Of a stretch of DNA of 64,000 bases, positions 12,601 to 23,116 are shown piece by piece. The stretch lies in contig CAMZMU010000111.1 of NCBI GenBank assembly GCA_947311845.1, positions 10,359,028 through 10,423,027 on the forward strand, given 5' to 3'. The DNA comes from Poa pratensis. Lineage: Eukaryota > Streptophyta > Magnoliopsida > Poales > Poaceae. Position 1 is the stretch's first letter, and every line of letters begins with the position of its first letter. Under the pieces are notes generated by a model. It did no database searches. It was given only the letters and a program-made list of their open reading frames with translations, and was not told where the DNA came from. Made by a program: the position numbers and the translations under genes.

Positions 12601-12908
12601 TGGCGCTGCTGAAGTCTTGGTATCCGGATGCTGATCTGGAGCCGCTCAAGGAGGGCTTTCGGGATGACGACTCCTACGACGTGCTCAAGGAGCGTCCCGA
12701 CCTCCGTGACGCCGCCTGTACCATTGCCGATTTCGTCGACCTGGCAGAGTTCATCCCAGACCGGCCGGCTGCTCGCCCGTCTGACGATGAGGAAGCGGAC
12801 GACGGGGCGAAGGATTCCAAGGGCAAAGCCGTCGAGGAAGCCGGCTGCTCCAAGACTGACTCTGCCCAGGCCGGCGATGTGGCTGGCAGCTCGAAAGCCG
12901 CCGAGTGA
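9609..12908 (+). pseudogene. antisense accessory gene of element A (gypsy-type 'Transposase_28' domain plus coiled coil)
   Basis: Six exons can be traced: 9609-10506, 10581-11075, 11145-11679, 11772-11826, 11901-12234 and 12307-12908 (TGA), each bounded by GT..AG. Exon 1 encodes a domain resembling the plant putative gypsy-type transposon family PF04195 (FMDHIDCGLALPASQFFQSF, SLSYFATICEGWLGI). The middle is acidic and low-complexity with a basic nuclear-signal-like RKRPRRVP. Exons 4-5 are a coiled coil (EVTRLKEEVVRQK); the last exon is a helical region ending GSSKAAE. A frameshift near 9690-9705 and further slips in exons 2 and 5 mean this copy is broken. Such antisense ORFs are known in Tat-lineage elements; their function is not established. 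Confidence 0.7.
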
Positions 12909-13139
12909 AGACCTCGGGATGCCGGGTTGAACCTTGTATTTTCTCTTAGCTTCTTGTGAACTTGTTTCATTTGTCCCCGGGATGCCGGGCGTACTTGTCT
13001 AAAAGTTCTGCTACTTGTATCGTAACTTTGTGTGGAGCTTTGTCTCCCTTATCTTGTTTCTGCTCGAAATTTTTCACGATTGTCTCTGCCTTTGAATTTC
13101 TTTGTGGCTTAGTGAAGGCGATCGAGCCTGTTCACCCTC

Positions 13140-13436
13140 ACTAGCCCCGAGACTTGGCCCGACTGGCGCAGCGAGTCGAGTCGGATCTAAACCCAGTATC
13201 TTCGAGAGTTTGCCCGGCTGGTCATGACAGCCGGGTGTACGCGCAGACTAGCCCCGAGATTGGACCCGACTGGCGTAGCCAGTTGAGTCGAATCTGGACT
13301 AGGTAGCTTCGTGAGGTTGCCCGGCTGGTCGAGACAGCCAGGTGTACGCGCAGACTAGCCCCCGAGATTGGACCCGACTGGCGTAGCCAGTTGAGTCGAA
13401 TCTTCCTGGCTAGCCTTTGAGAGCTTGCGAGGCCGG
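13140..13436. repeat. 107-bp tandem repeat, 2.8 copies, between accessory gene and integrase of A
   Basis: Units start at 13140, 13247 and 13354, each with ACTAGCCCC(C)GAG followed by GACTTGG/GATTGGA CCCGACTGGCG-type sequence. On the - strand every unit carries CTCGGGGGCTAGT or close to it, nearly the polypurine tract of the same element. Confidence 0.85.
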
Positions 13437-13980
13437 CAAGGAACGACACATAGAAACTTTGTTAGATCGTTAGTCCTCAAAATCAAAAAGTTGGCATTTT
13501 TTAGCTTCTCAGTTTTTATTCGATTAGGGGCCCGCTCGCCCTTGTTTTGCCGCCCGTGCCCCTTCCCTGTGTCTCACCTCTGCGACCCCTGCTGTTGCCG
13601 GCTGAACTCTGCAGCCGGATCCGAAGAGAGGGCCGGCTGGCTGGGCGCACGGTACTGAGATCTTTGAGAGGCTGGACTTAGGCGAGCGAAAGCGCGGTTT
13701 TTCTGTCGCGAGCCGGAGACTTTTCTTTCTTATGGGCTTTTCGCGTGTGCCCCTAGCCGGTTTCTGGCCAACGTGTCAGCCGGGTTGCGGTCTGCAGCCG
13801 GATCCGAGAGTAGGCGTCGGGGTCGAGCACGGTACTAAGCTAACGTAAGCGAGAATCGGTAATCGGCTAGCCACAGTGAAGAACAAAGAAACAACTCGAC
13901 TGAAACAACGGCAGCCCCCGAGTGCACGCTCGCGGGTGCCAACTTTTACTCAAAAGAAACAACAGGGTGTTACACTTGTT
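13437..13980. other. non-coding spacer of element A
   Basis: Lies between the 107-bp tandem repeat and the integrase stop codon. It is rich in CCGGCTG and CAGCCGG and contains another AGCCCCCGAG near 13914. No gene is seen. Confidence 0.5.
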
Positions 13981-15311
13981 CTAGGAGTAGAAAGGCCTGA
14001 GGAGGCTGGCGTTCCACGGACGTTCCCCCTCTTCGTAAGGGGTAAACGGCATGCTCTTTTTCTCCTCGCGCACATCCGTGAGGTAGTACGCGTTGTTGCG
14101 CAGTGCTCTGCTGATGATGAACGGGCCCTCCCAGGGGGAGGATAGCTTGTGGAGGCCTTTAGTGTCTTGGATCCATCGGAGCACGAGGTCTCCCTCGCGG
14201 AACGTGACCGGGTGCACCTTCCGGCTGTGGTACCGGCGCAGGTTTTGCTGGTATATGGCCGATCTGGACAAGGCCAGTTCTCGCGCCTCCTCGAGGAGGT
14301 CCACACCGTCTTCGTTTGCCCGCTTGGCTTCCGTGTAGAGGATGGCTCGAGGGGAGTCGAACTCGATGTCAGCCGGCAAGACGGCTTCTGCGCCGTAGAC
14401 GAGGAAGAAAGGCGTGTAGTTCGTTGAGTGGTTGGGGGTGGTCCTGAGGCTCCAGAGTACGTGCGGGAGTTCTTCGATCCAGCAGTCGGGTGCTCGCTCG
14501 AGGGGGTCAACCAGTCGGGGCCGGATTCCAGCTAGGACTAGGCCGTTTGCTTTCTCCACCTGGCCGTTTGACTGGGGATGAGCCACTGAGGCGAGGTCCA
14601 GCCAGATTCCCTTCTCGCCGCAGAAACGCTTGAAGACGCCCTTGGCGAAGTTCGTGCCATTGCCAGTGATGATGTTGTGCGGGTAGCCGTAGCGGTAGAT
14701 GATGTCTTGGAAAAAGGTGATGACCGTCTGGCCATCCCACTTCTTGACTGGCTTGGCCTCGATCCACTTGGTGAACTTGTCCACCGTTACGAGGAGGTGA
14801 GTCATGCCGCTTCGCGCCGTCTTGAAGGGACCGACCATGTCGAGCCCCCAGACGGCGAATGGCCAGGTGATGGGGATGGTTTGCAGAGCTGCAGCCGGCG
14901 TATGCTTCTGCTTGCTGAAGCACTGGCAGCCGGTGCAGGCACGGACCATTTGCTCGGCGTCAGCTAGAGCAGACGGCCAGTAGAACCCGTAGCTCATGGC
15001 CTTCGAGGCGATTGATCTGGATGCGGCGTGGTGTCCGCATTCGCCCTTGTGGATGTCCTCTAGCAGGCGGCGCCCTTCTGCCGGCTCGATGCACCGCTGG
15101 AAAACGCCTGTCGTGCTGCGCTTGTAGAGCTCGTTGTTGATGATGGTGTAGGCCTTGGAGCGGCGCAGGATCTGCCGCGCGTGCACCTCCTCCTCTGGGA
15201 GTTTGCCGTGGGCGAGGAAGTCGAGGAACGGTTGCGCCCAGGAGGGAACTTCGTGGATGGTGAAGACGCCGGCTAGCGCCAGCTGGGCGGCTTTTGGGTC
15301 CGGCTGCGTAG
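13981..15311 (-). pseudogene. gypsy integrase of element A, catalytic Asp replaced
   Basis: The open frame from 15186 down to 13981 (401 codons from the first Met; the domain extends upstream to the solo LTR at 15317). It has an HHCC zinc module (HKGECGHH ... CTGCQCF), then the integrase core: first Asp in GLDMVGPF, second motif NIITGNGTNF, and Glu in SNGQVEKANG. The second motif normally reads DNG; here Asp is Gly, which should abolish strand transfer. The C-terminal part has KVHPVTFREGDLVLRW and ends FYS. It is separated from RNase H by the 1.6 kb solo LTR. Confidence 0.85.
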
Positions 15312-15316
15312 CCCCC

Positions 15317-16912
15317 TGATTGCGTGGATCACACGTTCGCTGGGAGACCCCAAGAGGAAGGTATGAAGCAGTGTAGCAGCAGTTTCCCTCAGTATGAAAC
15401 CAAGGTTTAATCGGACCAGTAGGAGCAAGAAATCACTTCTGAAGGTTGTTGGTGGCGGAATATGGCACAGCGCAACACCAGGGAATCCGGCGCCGACGTG
15501 GAATCTGCACACAGCACAATCAAACTACTCGCCCCAACGAAACAGTGAGGTTGTCAATCTCACCGGCTTGCTGAAAACAAAGGATTAAACGTATGGTGTG
15601 GAAAACAGTAGTAAATTGCAGAGAATGAAAAGGAACAGTGTTTGCAGTTGGTTGTATTATCAGTGTAAAAGAATGGACCGGGGTCCACAGTTCACTTGTG
15701 GTGTCTCTCCGTAAAAGATAACTCACATGTTGGGTGAACAAATTACAGCTGGGCAATTGACAAAATATTGAGCGCATGACAATGCATATATATGACATGA
15801 TGATTACTATGATATTCATGTGGGCATTACGACAAAATACATAGACCGTTATTCCAACAGCGTCTATGACTAATAATCCACCGCCAGGTTGTCATACCGA
15901 GTTCCCCGTTGGTATTAAGTTGCAAGCAACGGATAATTGCATTAAGTAATGTGCGTAAAGTAAACAAATGCATTAGACTTAACGGCGTACCCTTAAGCTA
16001 AGCATCGGTTATTTTATCCCTAGTGGCAACATCACATCCACAATCTTAGAAGTTATTGTCACTCTCCCAGATTACCGGAGGCATGAACCCACTATCTAGC
16101 ATAAATACTCACTCTTGAGGTTACAAGCATCTACTTGGCCAAAGCATCTACTAGTAACGGAAAGCATGCAAGATCATAAATAACATATAAGATAGATTGA
16201 TAATCAACTTGACATAGTACTCAATATTCATCGGATCCCAGCAAACACAACATGTAGCATTACAATAAGATGATCTTGATCATGATAGGCAGCTCACAAG
16301 ATCTAAACATGATAGCATAAATTGGAGAGACAACCATCTAGCTACTGCCATGGACCCGTAGTCCAAGGATGAACTACTCACGCATCACTCCGGAGGCAGG
16401 CATGGTGATGTAGAGCCCTCTCTGGCAGGGTGCCGGGAAGAGCTTCTGAACCCTCCCGAGCTAGGGTTGACGGCGGCGGCGTCTCTGGAACTTTTCGTGG
16501 ATAATGGCTCGGGTGTTTAGGGTTTTCGCGTCGGGAAGAATAAATAGGCGAAAGGGCGGCAGCTGCGGAGCCACGAGGGCCCCACACCACCCCACGGCGC
16601 GGCAGGGGGGCCCGCGCGGCCCCATGGTGTGGGTGCCACGTGGCCCTCCTCCGTGTCTCCTCTGGACTCCGTCTTCGTGTTGGAAAAATAGGAGGTTCTT
16701 TCCAAGTTTCGTCCAATTCCGAGAATATTTCCAGACTAGCTTTTCTCGAATACAAAAACAGCAGAAAACAGGAACTGGCACTGTGGCATCTTGCTAATAG
16801 GTTAGTCCCAGAAAATGCATAAAAATGCTATGTAGTGTATATAAAACATGTAACAATTGGTATAATATCAACATGGAACATCAGAAATTATAGATACGTT
16901 TGAGATGTATCA
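15317..16912 (-). mobile_element. 1.6 kb solo LTR (Sabrina/WHAM-type gypsy) in element A
   Basis: On the - strand it begins TGATACATCTCAAACGTATC and ends GTGGATCCACGCAATCA-like sequence with TG...CA ends. The target duplication is CCCCC at 15312-15316 and 16913-16917. There is no internal coding region and no second LTR copy. The start resembles the abundant Triticeae Athila-group LTR remembered as Sabrina/WHAM; the name is tentative. It splits the RNase H-integrase junction of element A. Confidence 0.88.
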
Positions 16913-16917
16913 CCCCC

Positions 16918-18226
16918 GGGTGTGGCGTCGCAGTCCCCCGGGTTTACTTTGGTCTTGCCGATGAGCTCGGGGACGGGTGCGGCTGGCGCCTCGTAGCCGG
17001 GTGAGGTGGCAGCCCCCGAGTTTCTTTGGTCGGCTGGGGGGCTCTTAGCCCCTAGGTTCGTATGTCCGGCTGGGGAGCTCCGAGCCCCCGGGTTTATCTT
17101 TCCGGCTGGTGAGTTGGGGTCCGCCTGGATGACGATGGAGTCCGAGTCGGGTGACGGTGTGATGGACGACTTGTAGACGTGTTCGAGGGAGACGCCGGGT
17201 GGAATGACTCGCCGGGTGCTGCCGAGCTTGGCGAGCATGTCAGCCGTCTCGTTGTTGGCTCTGGGCACGTGGTGGAATTCGCACCCCTCGAAGCAGGCAC
17301 AGAGCTGCTGCACGAAGAAACGGTAGGAGGCCATGTTGGCGTCCTTGGCGTCCCAATTTCCTGAGGTTTGCTGGATCACCAGGTCCGAATCGCCGAAGCA
17401 CAGGATGCACTGGATGCTCATCGCGTTGGCGAGCTTGAGGCCGTGGACGAGGGCCTCGTACTCTGCTACTTTGTTGGAGGTCTTGAAGTTAATTTGCACG
17501 GCGTACTCCAGCCTGTTTCCTTTGGGCGAGGTGAGGACGATCCCGGCTCCCAGGCCTTCGTACATCTTGGAGCCGTCGAAGTGCATCCGCCAGTGCGCGG
17601 AGTCGGGCACAGGCGGCAGGTACTGCGTTTTCACCCAGTCGACGATGAAATTGGCGATGAGCTGGGACTTGATGGATGTTCTTGGCTGGTACAGGACCGT
17701 GTGCGGGGCCAGGTTGACTGCCCACTTTGCGACCCGGGCGGTTGCGTCTTTGTTGCCGATGATGTCTCCGAGTGGAGCCGTGCTCACCACGGTGATGACG
17801 TGCTCTTGTAAGTAGTGGCACAGCTTCTTCTCCGCCATGTGCACGCCGTACACGAGCTTCTGGTAGTGGGGGTAGTTCTGCTTTGACTGCGAGAGGACCT
17901 CGCTCACGTAGTAGACCGGCCGCTGGACCGGGTGCTCCTTGCCTTCCTCTTGGCGCTCCACCACCAGGACGATGCTGACGCATCGGTTGGTGGCGGCGAT
18001 GTACATGAGCATGGGCTCCTTTGGAGCAGGCGGCGCCAGGACCGGTGCCATGGACAGTGCTTTCTTGAGCTCGGCGAAGGCCGCGTCTGCTTCGTCCGTC
18101 CAGACGAACTTGTCGATTTTCTTCAACAGGTGGTACAGGGGCAAGGCTTTTTCTCCCAGCCGGCTGATGAACCGGCTCAGCGAGGCCAGGCAACCGGCGA
18201 ACTTGTCTGGGTTGGCCTCGATCCCT
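16918..18226 (-). pseudogene. RNase H and connection region of element A
   Basis: The - strand frame starts after the in-frame stop near 18226-18228 and runs to the solo LTR. It covers the end of reverse transcriptase (LPLYHLLKKIDKFVWTDEA), the connection with RPVYYVSEVLSQSKQNYP, and RNase H with MHFDGSKM, VAEYEALVHGL, CFGDSDLVIQQ and NETADMLAKLG, so all four acidic residues are kept. The C-terminal spacer is an imperfect repeat of SPAG..NPGA-type units written with G5CT-rich codons at about 16920-17110. Confidence 0.8.
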
Positions 18227-18960
18227 CACGCGGAGACAAGGAAACCGAGTAGCTGGCCAGCCGGTACTCCGAAGACGCACTTGGTCGGGTTCAGCTTCAT
18301 CTGGAACCGGCGCAAGTTGGCGAAGGTTTCTCTCAGGTCGTCGATGAGGGTGCGGCGCTCTTTGGTCTTGATGACGATGTCGTCGACGTAGGCGTGGGCG
18401 TTGCGCCCGATCTGATCGTTCAAGCATTTCTGCATGCACCTCTGGTAAGTGGCGCCGCATTTTTCAAGCCAAAGACATGACCGTGTAGCAGTATGCTCCA
18501 AAGGGAGTGATGAATGCGGTCTTGAGGTGGTCGTCCGGGTGGAGCTTGATCTGGTTGTAGCCGGAATACGCGTCCAGGAAGGACAGGTAGTCGCAGCCGG
18601 CGTGGAGTCGATGACTTGGTCGATGCGCGGCAGGGCGAAGGGGTCCTTGGGGCACACTTTGTTGAGGCTGGTGTAGTCGATGCACATGCGCCAGGTATTG
18701 TTTTTCTTCATCACCAGGACTGGGTTGGCAGCCAGTCCGGGTGGTACACTTCCATGATGAAGCCCGCGTCGAGTAGCCGGGCGATCTCTTCTCCGATTGC
18801 TCTTCTCTTCTCCTCTCGAACGACGGAGAGGTTGCTTGACCGGTCTAGCATCCGGCTTGACATGTAAAGAGTGCTCAGCGAACTCCGTCGGTACACCTGG
18901 CATGTCTTTGGGAGACCATGCGAAGATGTCCCGATTCTCACGGAGGAATTCGATGAGCTC
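18227..18960 (-). pseudogene. reverse transcriptase of element A, multiply frameshifted
   Basis: Fragments of one domain lie in different frames: REEKRRAIGEEIARLLDAGF, then MKKNNTWRMCIDYTSLNKVCP, then (18464-18685, shifted) CDYLSFLDAYSGYNQIKLHP, then back to KCGATYQRCMQ and HAYVDDIVIKTKE. The YVDD site is intact. The frame ends at a TGA near 18226-18228 (VSA then stop then GIEANP), where a CGA codon is expected, so a CpG-type C to T change is likely. Confidence 0.8.
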
Positions 18961-19213
18961 GCCTTCCTATTTGTCGCTGAGGGTGTTGCCGATGGTGAGG
19001 AACTTCCCGTCCGGCTTGCTTGCGTCAGCGGGACCTGCTTGCTATCTTTCTGGCTGGAATTGCGTCTCGCCCGACTGCTTCTTTGCACACGGAACTTCCG
19101 GTGCTCGGCTGCTACGGCGCGCCTGATCTCCTTGAACTCTTCAGCCGCTACCAGCGACTCGGCGAGCTTCGAGCCGGCCGAGGCGCATGCCATGGAGCGC
19201 TTGAAATCGCCGG

Positions 19214-19627
19214 CTATGGTGATGATCCGCTTGGGCCCGGCAGCTTCATCTTCAGGTAGCCGTAATGGGGTACGGCCATGAATTGGGCGAGAGCCGGGCG
19301 GCCCAGGATGGCGTGGTAGGGGCTGCGGTGGTTCACCACCTCGAAACAGATGCTTTCACGACGAATTTTTTTCTTTTCTCCGAAGACGACGTCCAGCCGG
19401 ACGGTGCCGATTGGTGTGCAGGATTGCCCTGGGACGATGCCGTGGAAGATCGTCCGGCTGGGATTCATCCGGGCCTCGGTTATCCCCAGCTTGTCGGCGG
19501 TGTCCTTGTACAGGATGTTGATGCTGCTTCCTCCGTCGATGAGCACTCGGGAGAAGGTGACGGCGAACTCTTGCTCGGTGACGAAGGTGGGGTCCAGGAG
19601 CAGGCTGTAGCCCCCGGGATTCGGCAT
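19214..19627 (-). pseudogene. aspartic protease of element A
   Basis: An open segment of 137 codons with the protease loop RVLIDGGSSINILY and the later motif SPYHAILGRPALAQFMAV. The domain itself looks undamaged, but it is part of a polyprotein broken on both sides. Confidence 0.82.
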
Positions 19628-19859
19628 GATGTCCGGGTGGTCCTTGGGTCCGAAGGAATGGGCTGGTTCGCCCAGTCCATCAGCTGCTGGACGGCGGGGA
19701 TGACCGCGTTCACCTCTGCGACGCGTAGCCGCTGGCTGCGCTTGTCGTTGCGCTCGATGATGGAGATGACGTACGCGGCGTCCTTGTTGGGGTACATGTC
19801 GCGAGATGTGCCGGCTGCGGCAGCCGGCTGTCTTGGGCGCTCGTTGCGCTGGTTGTTGC

Positions 19860-22060
19860 CTATGTTGATGCCGCCTTGGGGAGGGGGTGGGCCGGTGGTG
19901 GAGGCGGCGGACCCTCTCCGCGCTGCAGACGGAGAGTCCAGCTGCAGCGCGCCGTCGTATGGCTGGCTGGCTTCCCGGTGACGCTGTGGTACCGGCACGG
20001 GCCGTTCATCATGTCCTCGAACAGGTACGTTGGCTTCGCCCACTGGCGGTCCTCGTATCGCCCTTCTGGCTTGTTCCACTGGCGGGGATTCCGGTTCCCA
20101 CCGTCATCGCCAGCCGGTTGGCCGGCCTCGGTTGCGTTGACGGCACGGTTCTCGTATCGCCCGTCTGGCGCGCCGCTTCTCTTCCGGCTGTCTCGATCTC
20201 GATCGTCGCGGCGGTGCGTTGTCGTGGTTGCCTCCATTGTCCCGGATGTCGCGGTTGTCGCGGCCGCCTCGGTTGTCGTTGCTGGGGCCGCCTTGCTCTC
20301 TCGCAGCCGGCTTTTCTTGTGGCCTGCCGGCTCCGTCTATCTGCATTGGGATCCTCATGGCGGAGTCGGCCGTGGCGTACTTGTCTGCTATGGTCATGAG
20401 CTCCGCCATGGACTTTGGCTCGTCTAGGAGCAGCCGGTGCTTGAGCATCGTGCCCTCCCGGCAGCCGTTGATGAAGAAGCCGACCGCCTGGATGTCGTGG
20501 ACTCCCTCGCAGGTGTTGCGCAGGCTTGACCATTTCGTCAGGTAGTCGCGGTCGGACTCGGTTTTGCCCTGGGTGCAGCTGGCTAGCTGGCGAGGGCGAG
20601 CCGGGCGCTTGTAGGTGCTGGAGAAGTTCCTGACGAAGACCTGCTGGAAGTCCAGCCAGGAGTTGATCGAGTATCCGGCAGGCTGTTGAGCCACGTGCGA
20701 GCTGAGTCCTTCAGCATGAGTGACACATAGCGCACCGCTACGCGCTTGTTGCCGCCTGCGATGGAGACGGCGGTGACGTAGTCGGACAGCCAGTCCTCCG
20801 GCTTCGTGCTTCCGTTGTACTTGGGCGTGTCACGCGGGAGGGTGAAACCCCGGGGAAAGGCTCTTTTGCGATGCGAGGTCCGAAACACCGGTGGACCTCG
20901 CCCTCTTCTTCTTCTAGCCGGCGGGACTCCTCCAGGTTGTCGAGGCGGTTACGAGCGTCAGGGCCGAACGTCGGGCCTAGATCTCCTAGCCGGTCGTGGA
21001 CGTTTCCCCTGTGGGCAGCCGGTGGGTCGGGGTAGTTGTACTGGCCATCGCCGGCAGCCGGCGCGGGGTAGTAGTTCTGGCCGCCACCTGCAGCCGGCGC
21101 GTTGAAGCGACTTGGCCTGGAGTTGATGCTGTGCGCGCGATATCCGCCCGGCTGAGGAGCTTGCTGGGGCTGGACATGCGGTGAAGATGCCTGACGATCG
21201 CCTCGAGTCGCGCCGGGTGGCAGGGGGCCAGGCGGAGGAGGTGGCGTGTTCAGCGCGGACGCGGCCTGGTTCTGGCGGAACTGGTGGTCTGCTGTGTCGA
21301 GGAGGTCCTGAACGCGCTGATGCTGCGCACGTAGCTCGTCCCCCTCCAGGTTGGGCATCTCTGCTGCGGCGGCTCGCGCTGCCTTCATGTTCTTCGCGGG
21401 GGAGCTGTAGACGGGTCGGCAGTTGGAGGTGCTCCGGCTGGAGCAGCCGGCTCAGCATCAGCAGCCGGTCCTCCTGCCATCTCGGTGGCAAGGTTGCGCC
21501 TGACGTTTCCTCGCGGGTTGGGCTCGACGGCGACGGGGGTGAAGCCGTGGGCGAAGTTGTACTCGCGGACCTGCGCTTCCATGCGGCGATGCGTGGCTGC
21601 GACGCGTGCGCGCTGCTGAGGAGGCGCTGGCGTGCTTGCTCGAGGAGGATGGCGGCCTGCGCGGGGTCCGCGTCGGCGGCGATGGGTGTCACCAGGCCCT
21701 GGAGCATGGCCTGGACGGAGTCGACGGGGATATGGTGCTGCTGGGTGCTCGCGACGTCGGACACCATAACTTCCGCGTAAACGTGGGTCTCGGTGCTGCT
21801 CTCGCAGCCGGCTGTCTCCTCGGGGAAACGGTCGACGCAGGGCTGGATGTTAGCGGGGTAGTCGGACGTGAGGGCGACGTAGACGCGGTGCTCGCCGAAG
21901 TGCACGACGTTGCCATCCTCGGGGAAGGCGGAGCTGGCGAAGCAGGCGGCGTTGTCGTTGACGAAGTCGATGGAGCCGAACGTCGAGACGAGGCCGGAGG
22001 CGACTCGCTCGCCGAGACGGCTGCGGGATCCCGCGCGGAATGTGACTCCGGATGCTGCTA
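19860..22060 (-). pseudogene. gag of element A, frameshifted
   Basis: Pieces in three frames read from about 22060 downwards. The N-terminus (VTFRAGSRSRLGERVASGLV) is followed by a Pro/Ala-rich linker, then the retrotransposon gag core (FTLPRDTPKYNGSTKPEDWL, LMLKDSARTWLNSLP, FQQVFVRNFSSTYKRPA, QGKTESDRDYLTKWSSLRN). A basic tail carries a zinc-binding-like CRYHSVTGKPASHTTARC. Frame changes occur around 21380 and 20690. Gag would form the virus-like particle core. Confidence 0.75.
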
Positions 22061-22063
22061 TCT

Positions 22064-22081
22064 GCCCCACGGTGGGAGCCA
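22064..22081 (-). other. primer-binding site of element A
   Basis: Read on the - strand, TGGCTCCCACCGTGGGGC lies 2 bp inside the 5' LTR. It resembles the tRNA-Lys type plant primer-binding site TGGCGCCCAACGTGGGGC with two differences. It fixes the - orientation of element A. Confidence 0.7.
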
Positions 22082-22083
22082 AA

Positions 22084-23116
22084 TGACGTGGGATCGAACA
22101 CGACATATGCCACGGGGTGGCTAAGATAGGTGTGGGAGCAGCGTTCTACAGCATCGGCACCGACGGGGATTGCGCCGGAATGTGAACACGGGAAGTACCC
22201 AGGTTCGGAGCCCTCTCGGAGGAGGTAAAACTCCTACTCTTGCTCGATCTCTCTATTATCGATGGACACGGTACAGAGTTGCTCCTCGAGCTATTCGGTG
22301 AGTTCTCTCTCTCTAGCTATCTGGAGTGGGGAGGAAGAAGTGGTGGTTCCTTCTGCGTTCGAAGGGGGAAATCTGAATCCCTCTACTTGGGCACCTAGAC
22401 AGCCTTATATAGGCCTGGCTGTCTGGCTTACAGGCGGGGCCGGCTGGTCCGCGCCAGCCGGCCGGTGTCGGCTACAGGGGTGTTTCTTCGTGACGCCGTT
22501 TGTCCGCGGTACTGTGTGCTACGCTTCGCACAGTCGAACTCCCTTCCGGCGCGGGAGCGGTCGGGCTAGACTTGGCGACGTGGAGGGCAGGCATGCGACG
22601 ATGCCGGCCCCCGCCTGCACGGTAGACGGCTCCTAGGATCTCTTGTCGGCACTGGGTGGCGCCCCGTGTCTCCCGCCTGTCGGGGCTCCTAGGCACTGTA
22701 GGAGACGTAGGGCTAGACTTTGCTTTAGCCCACGCCTGGGCGATGTGGAGGGCTAGCCGGGCACGGCCCCGGCGCCCGCCCGACACGGGACCTTGTTTCC
22801 TGCTCTTCGTAGGCAAGTGGTAGCGGTCATCGGTTGCCAGCCATCCGGATCTGGCCGCTGCGGTTGACTTCGGTCGCGTAAGGCGGGCGTTGCTTGTCGT
22901 TATCTGGTTGTCGTTAAGAATCGTGATGATGACGAGCCTGTAGTTCCTCTTGCCCATGCCGCCCGACTGTGCTTTGATAGGTTAGGCGGAGGCCGGCTGC
23001 GCTCAGGGCAGGCGGACTCGGTCGAGCCGGCCAGCCGGAGGCGGCCAGACTTGATTTTGCATTTCACTCGGGATCTTCTGTGGGTCTTTAGGCACCCGGG
23101 GTTCATCCCCACGTCA
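22084..23116 (-). repeat. LTR of element A (5' LTR in element sense)
   Basis: A 1033-bp direct repeat of 7981-9013 with TG...CA ends and a - strand TATA-like box at 22404-22413. It is followed at 23117-23121 by the GCTGG target duplication. Confidence 0.92.

Larger units (their letters stand above)
7981..23116 (-). mobile_element. complete Ty3/gypsy element A (Tat-like, 15.1 kb including a nested solo LTR)
   Basis: Two direct LTRs of 1033 bp each (7981-9013 and 22084-23116) begin TGACGTGGG and end CCCCACGTCA, and are flanked by GCTGG at 7976-7980 and 23117-23121. On the - strand the order is LTR, primer-binding site, gag, protease, reverse transcriptase, RNase H, integrase, antisense accessory gene, polypurine tract, LTR. 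By eye the LTRs differ at roughly 45 sites, so the insertion is not recent. Gag-pol carries several frameshifts, a nonsense codon, an active-site change in integrase and a solo LTR between RNase H and integrase; it is not autonomous. Confidence 0.92.
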
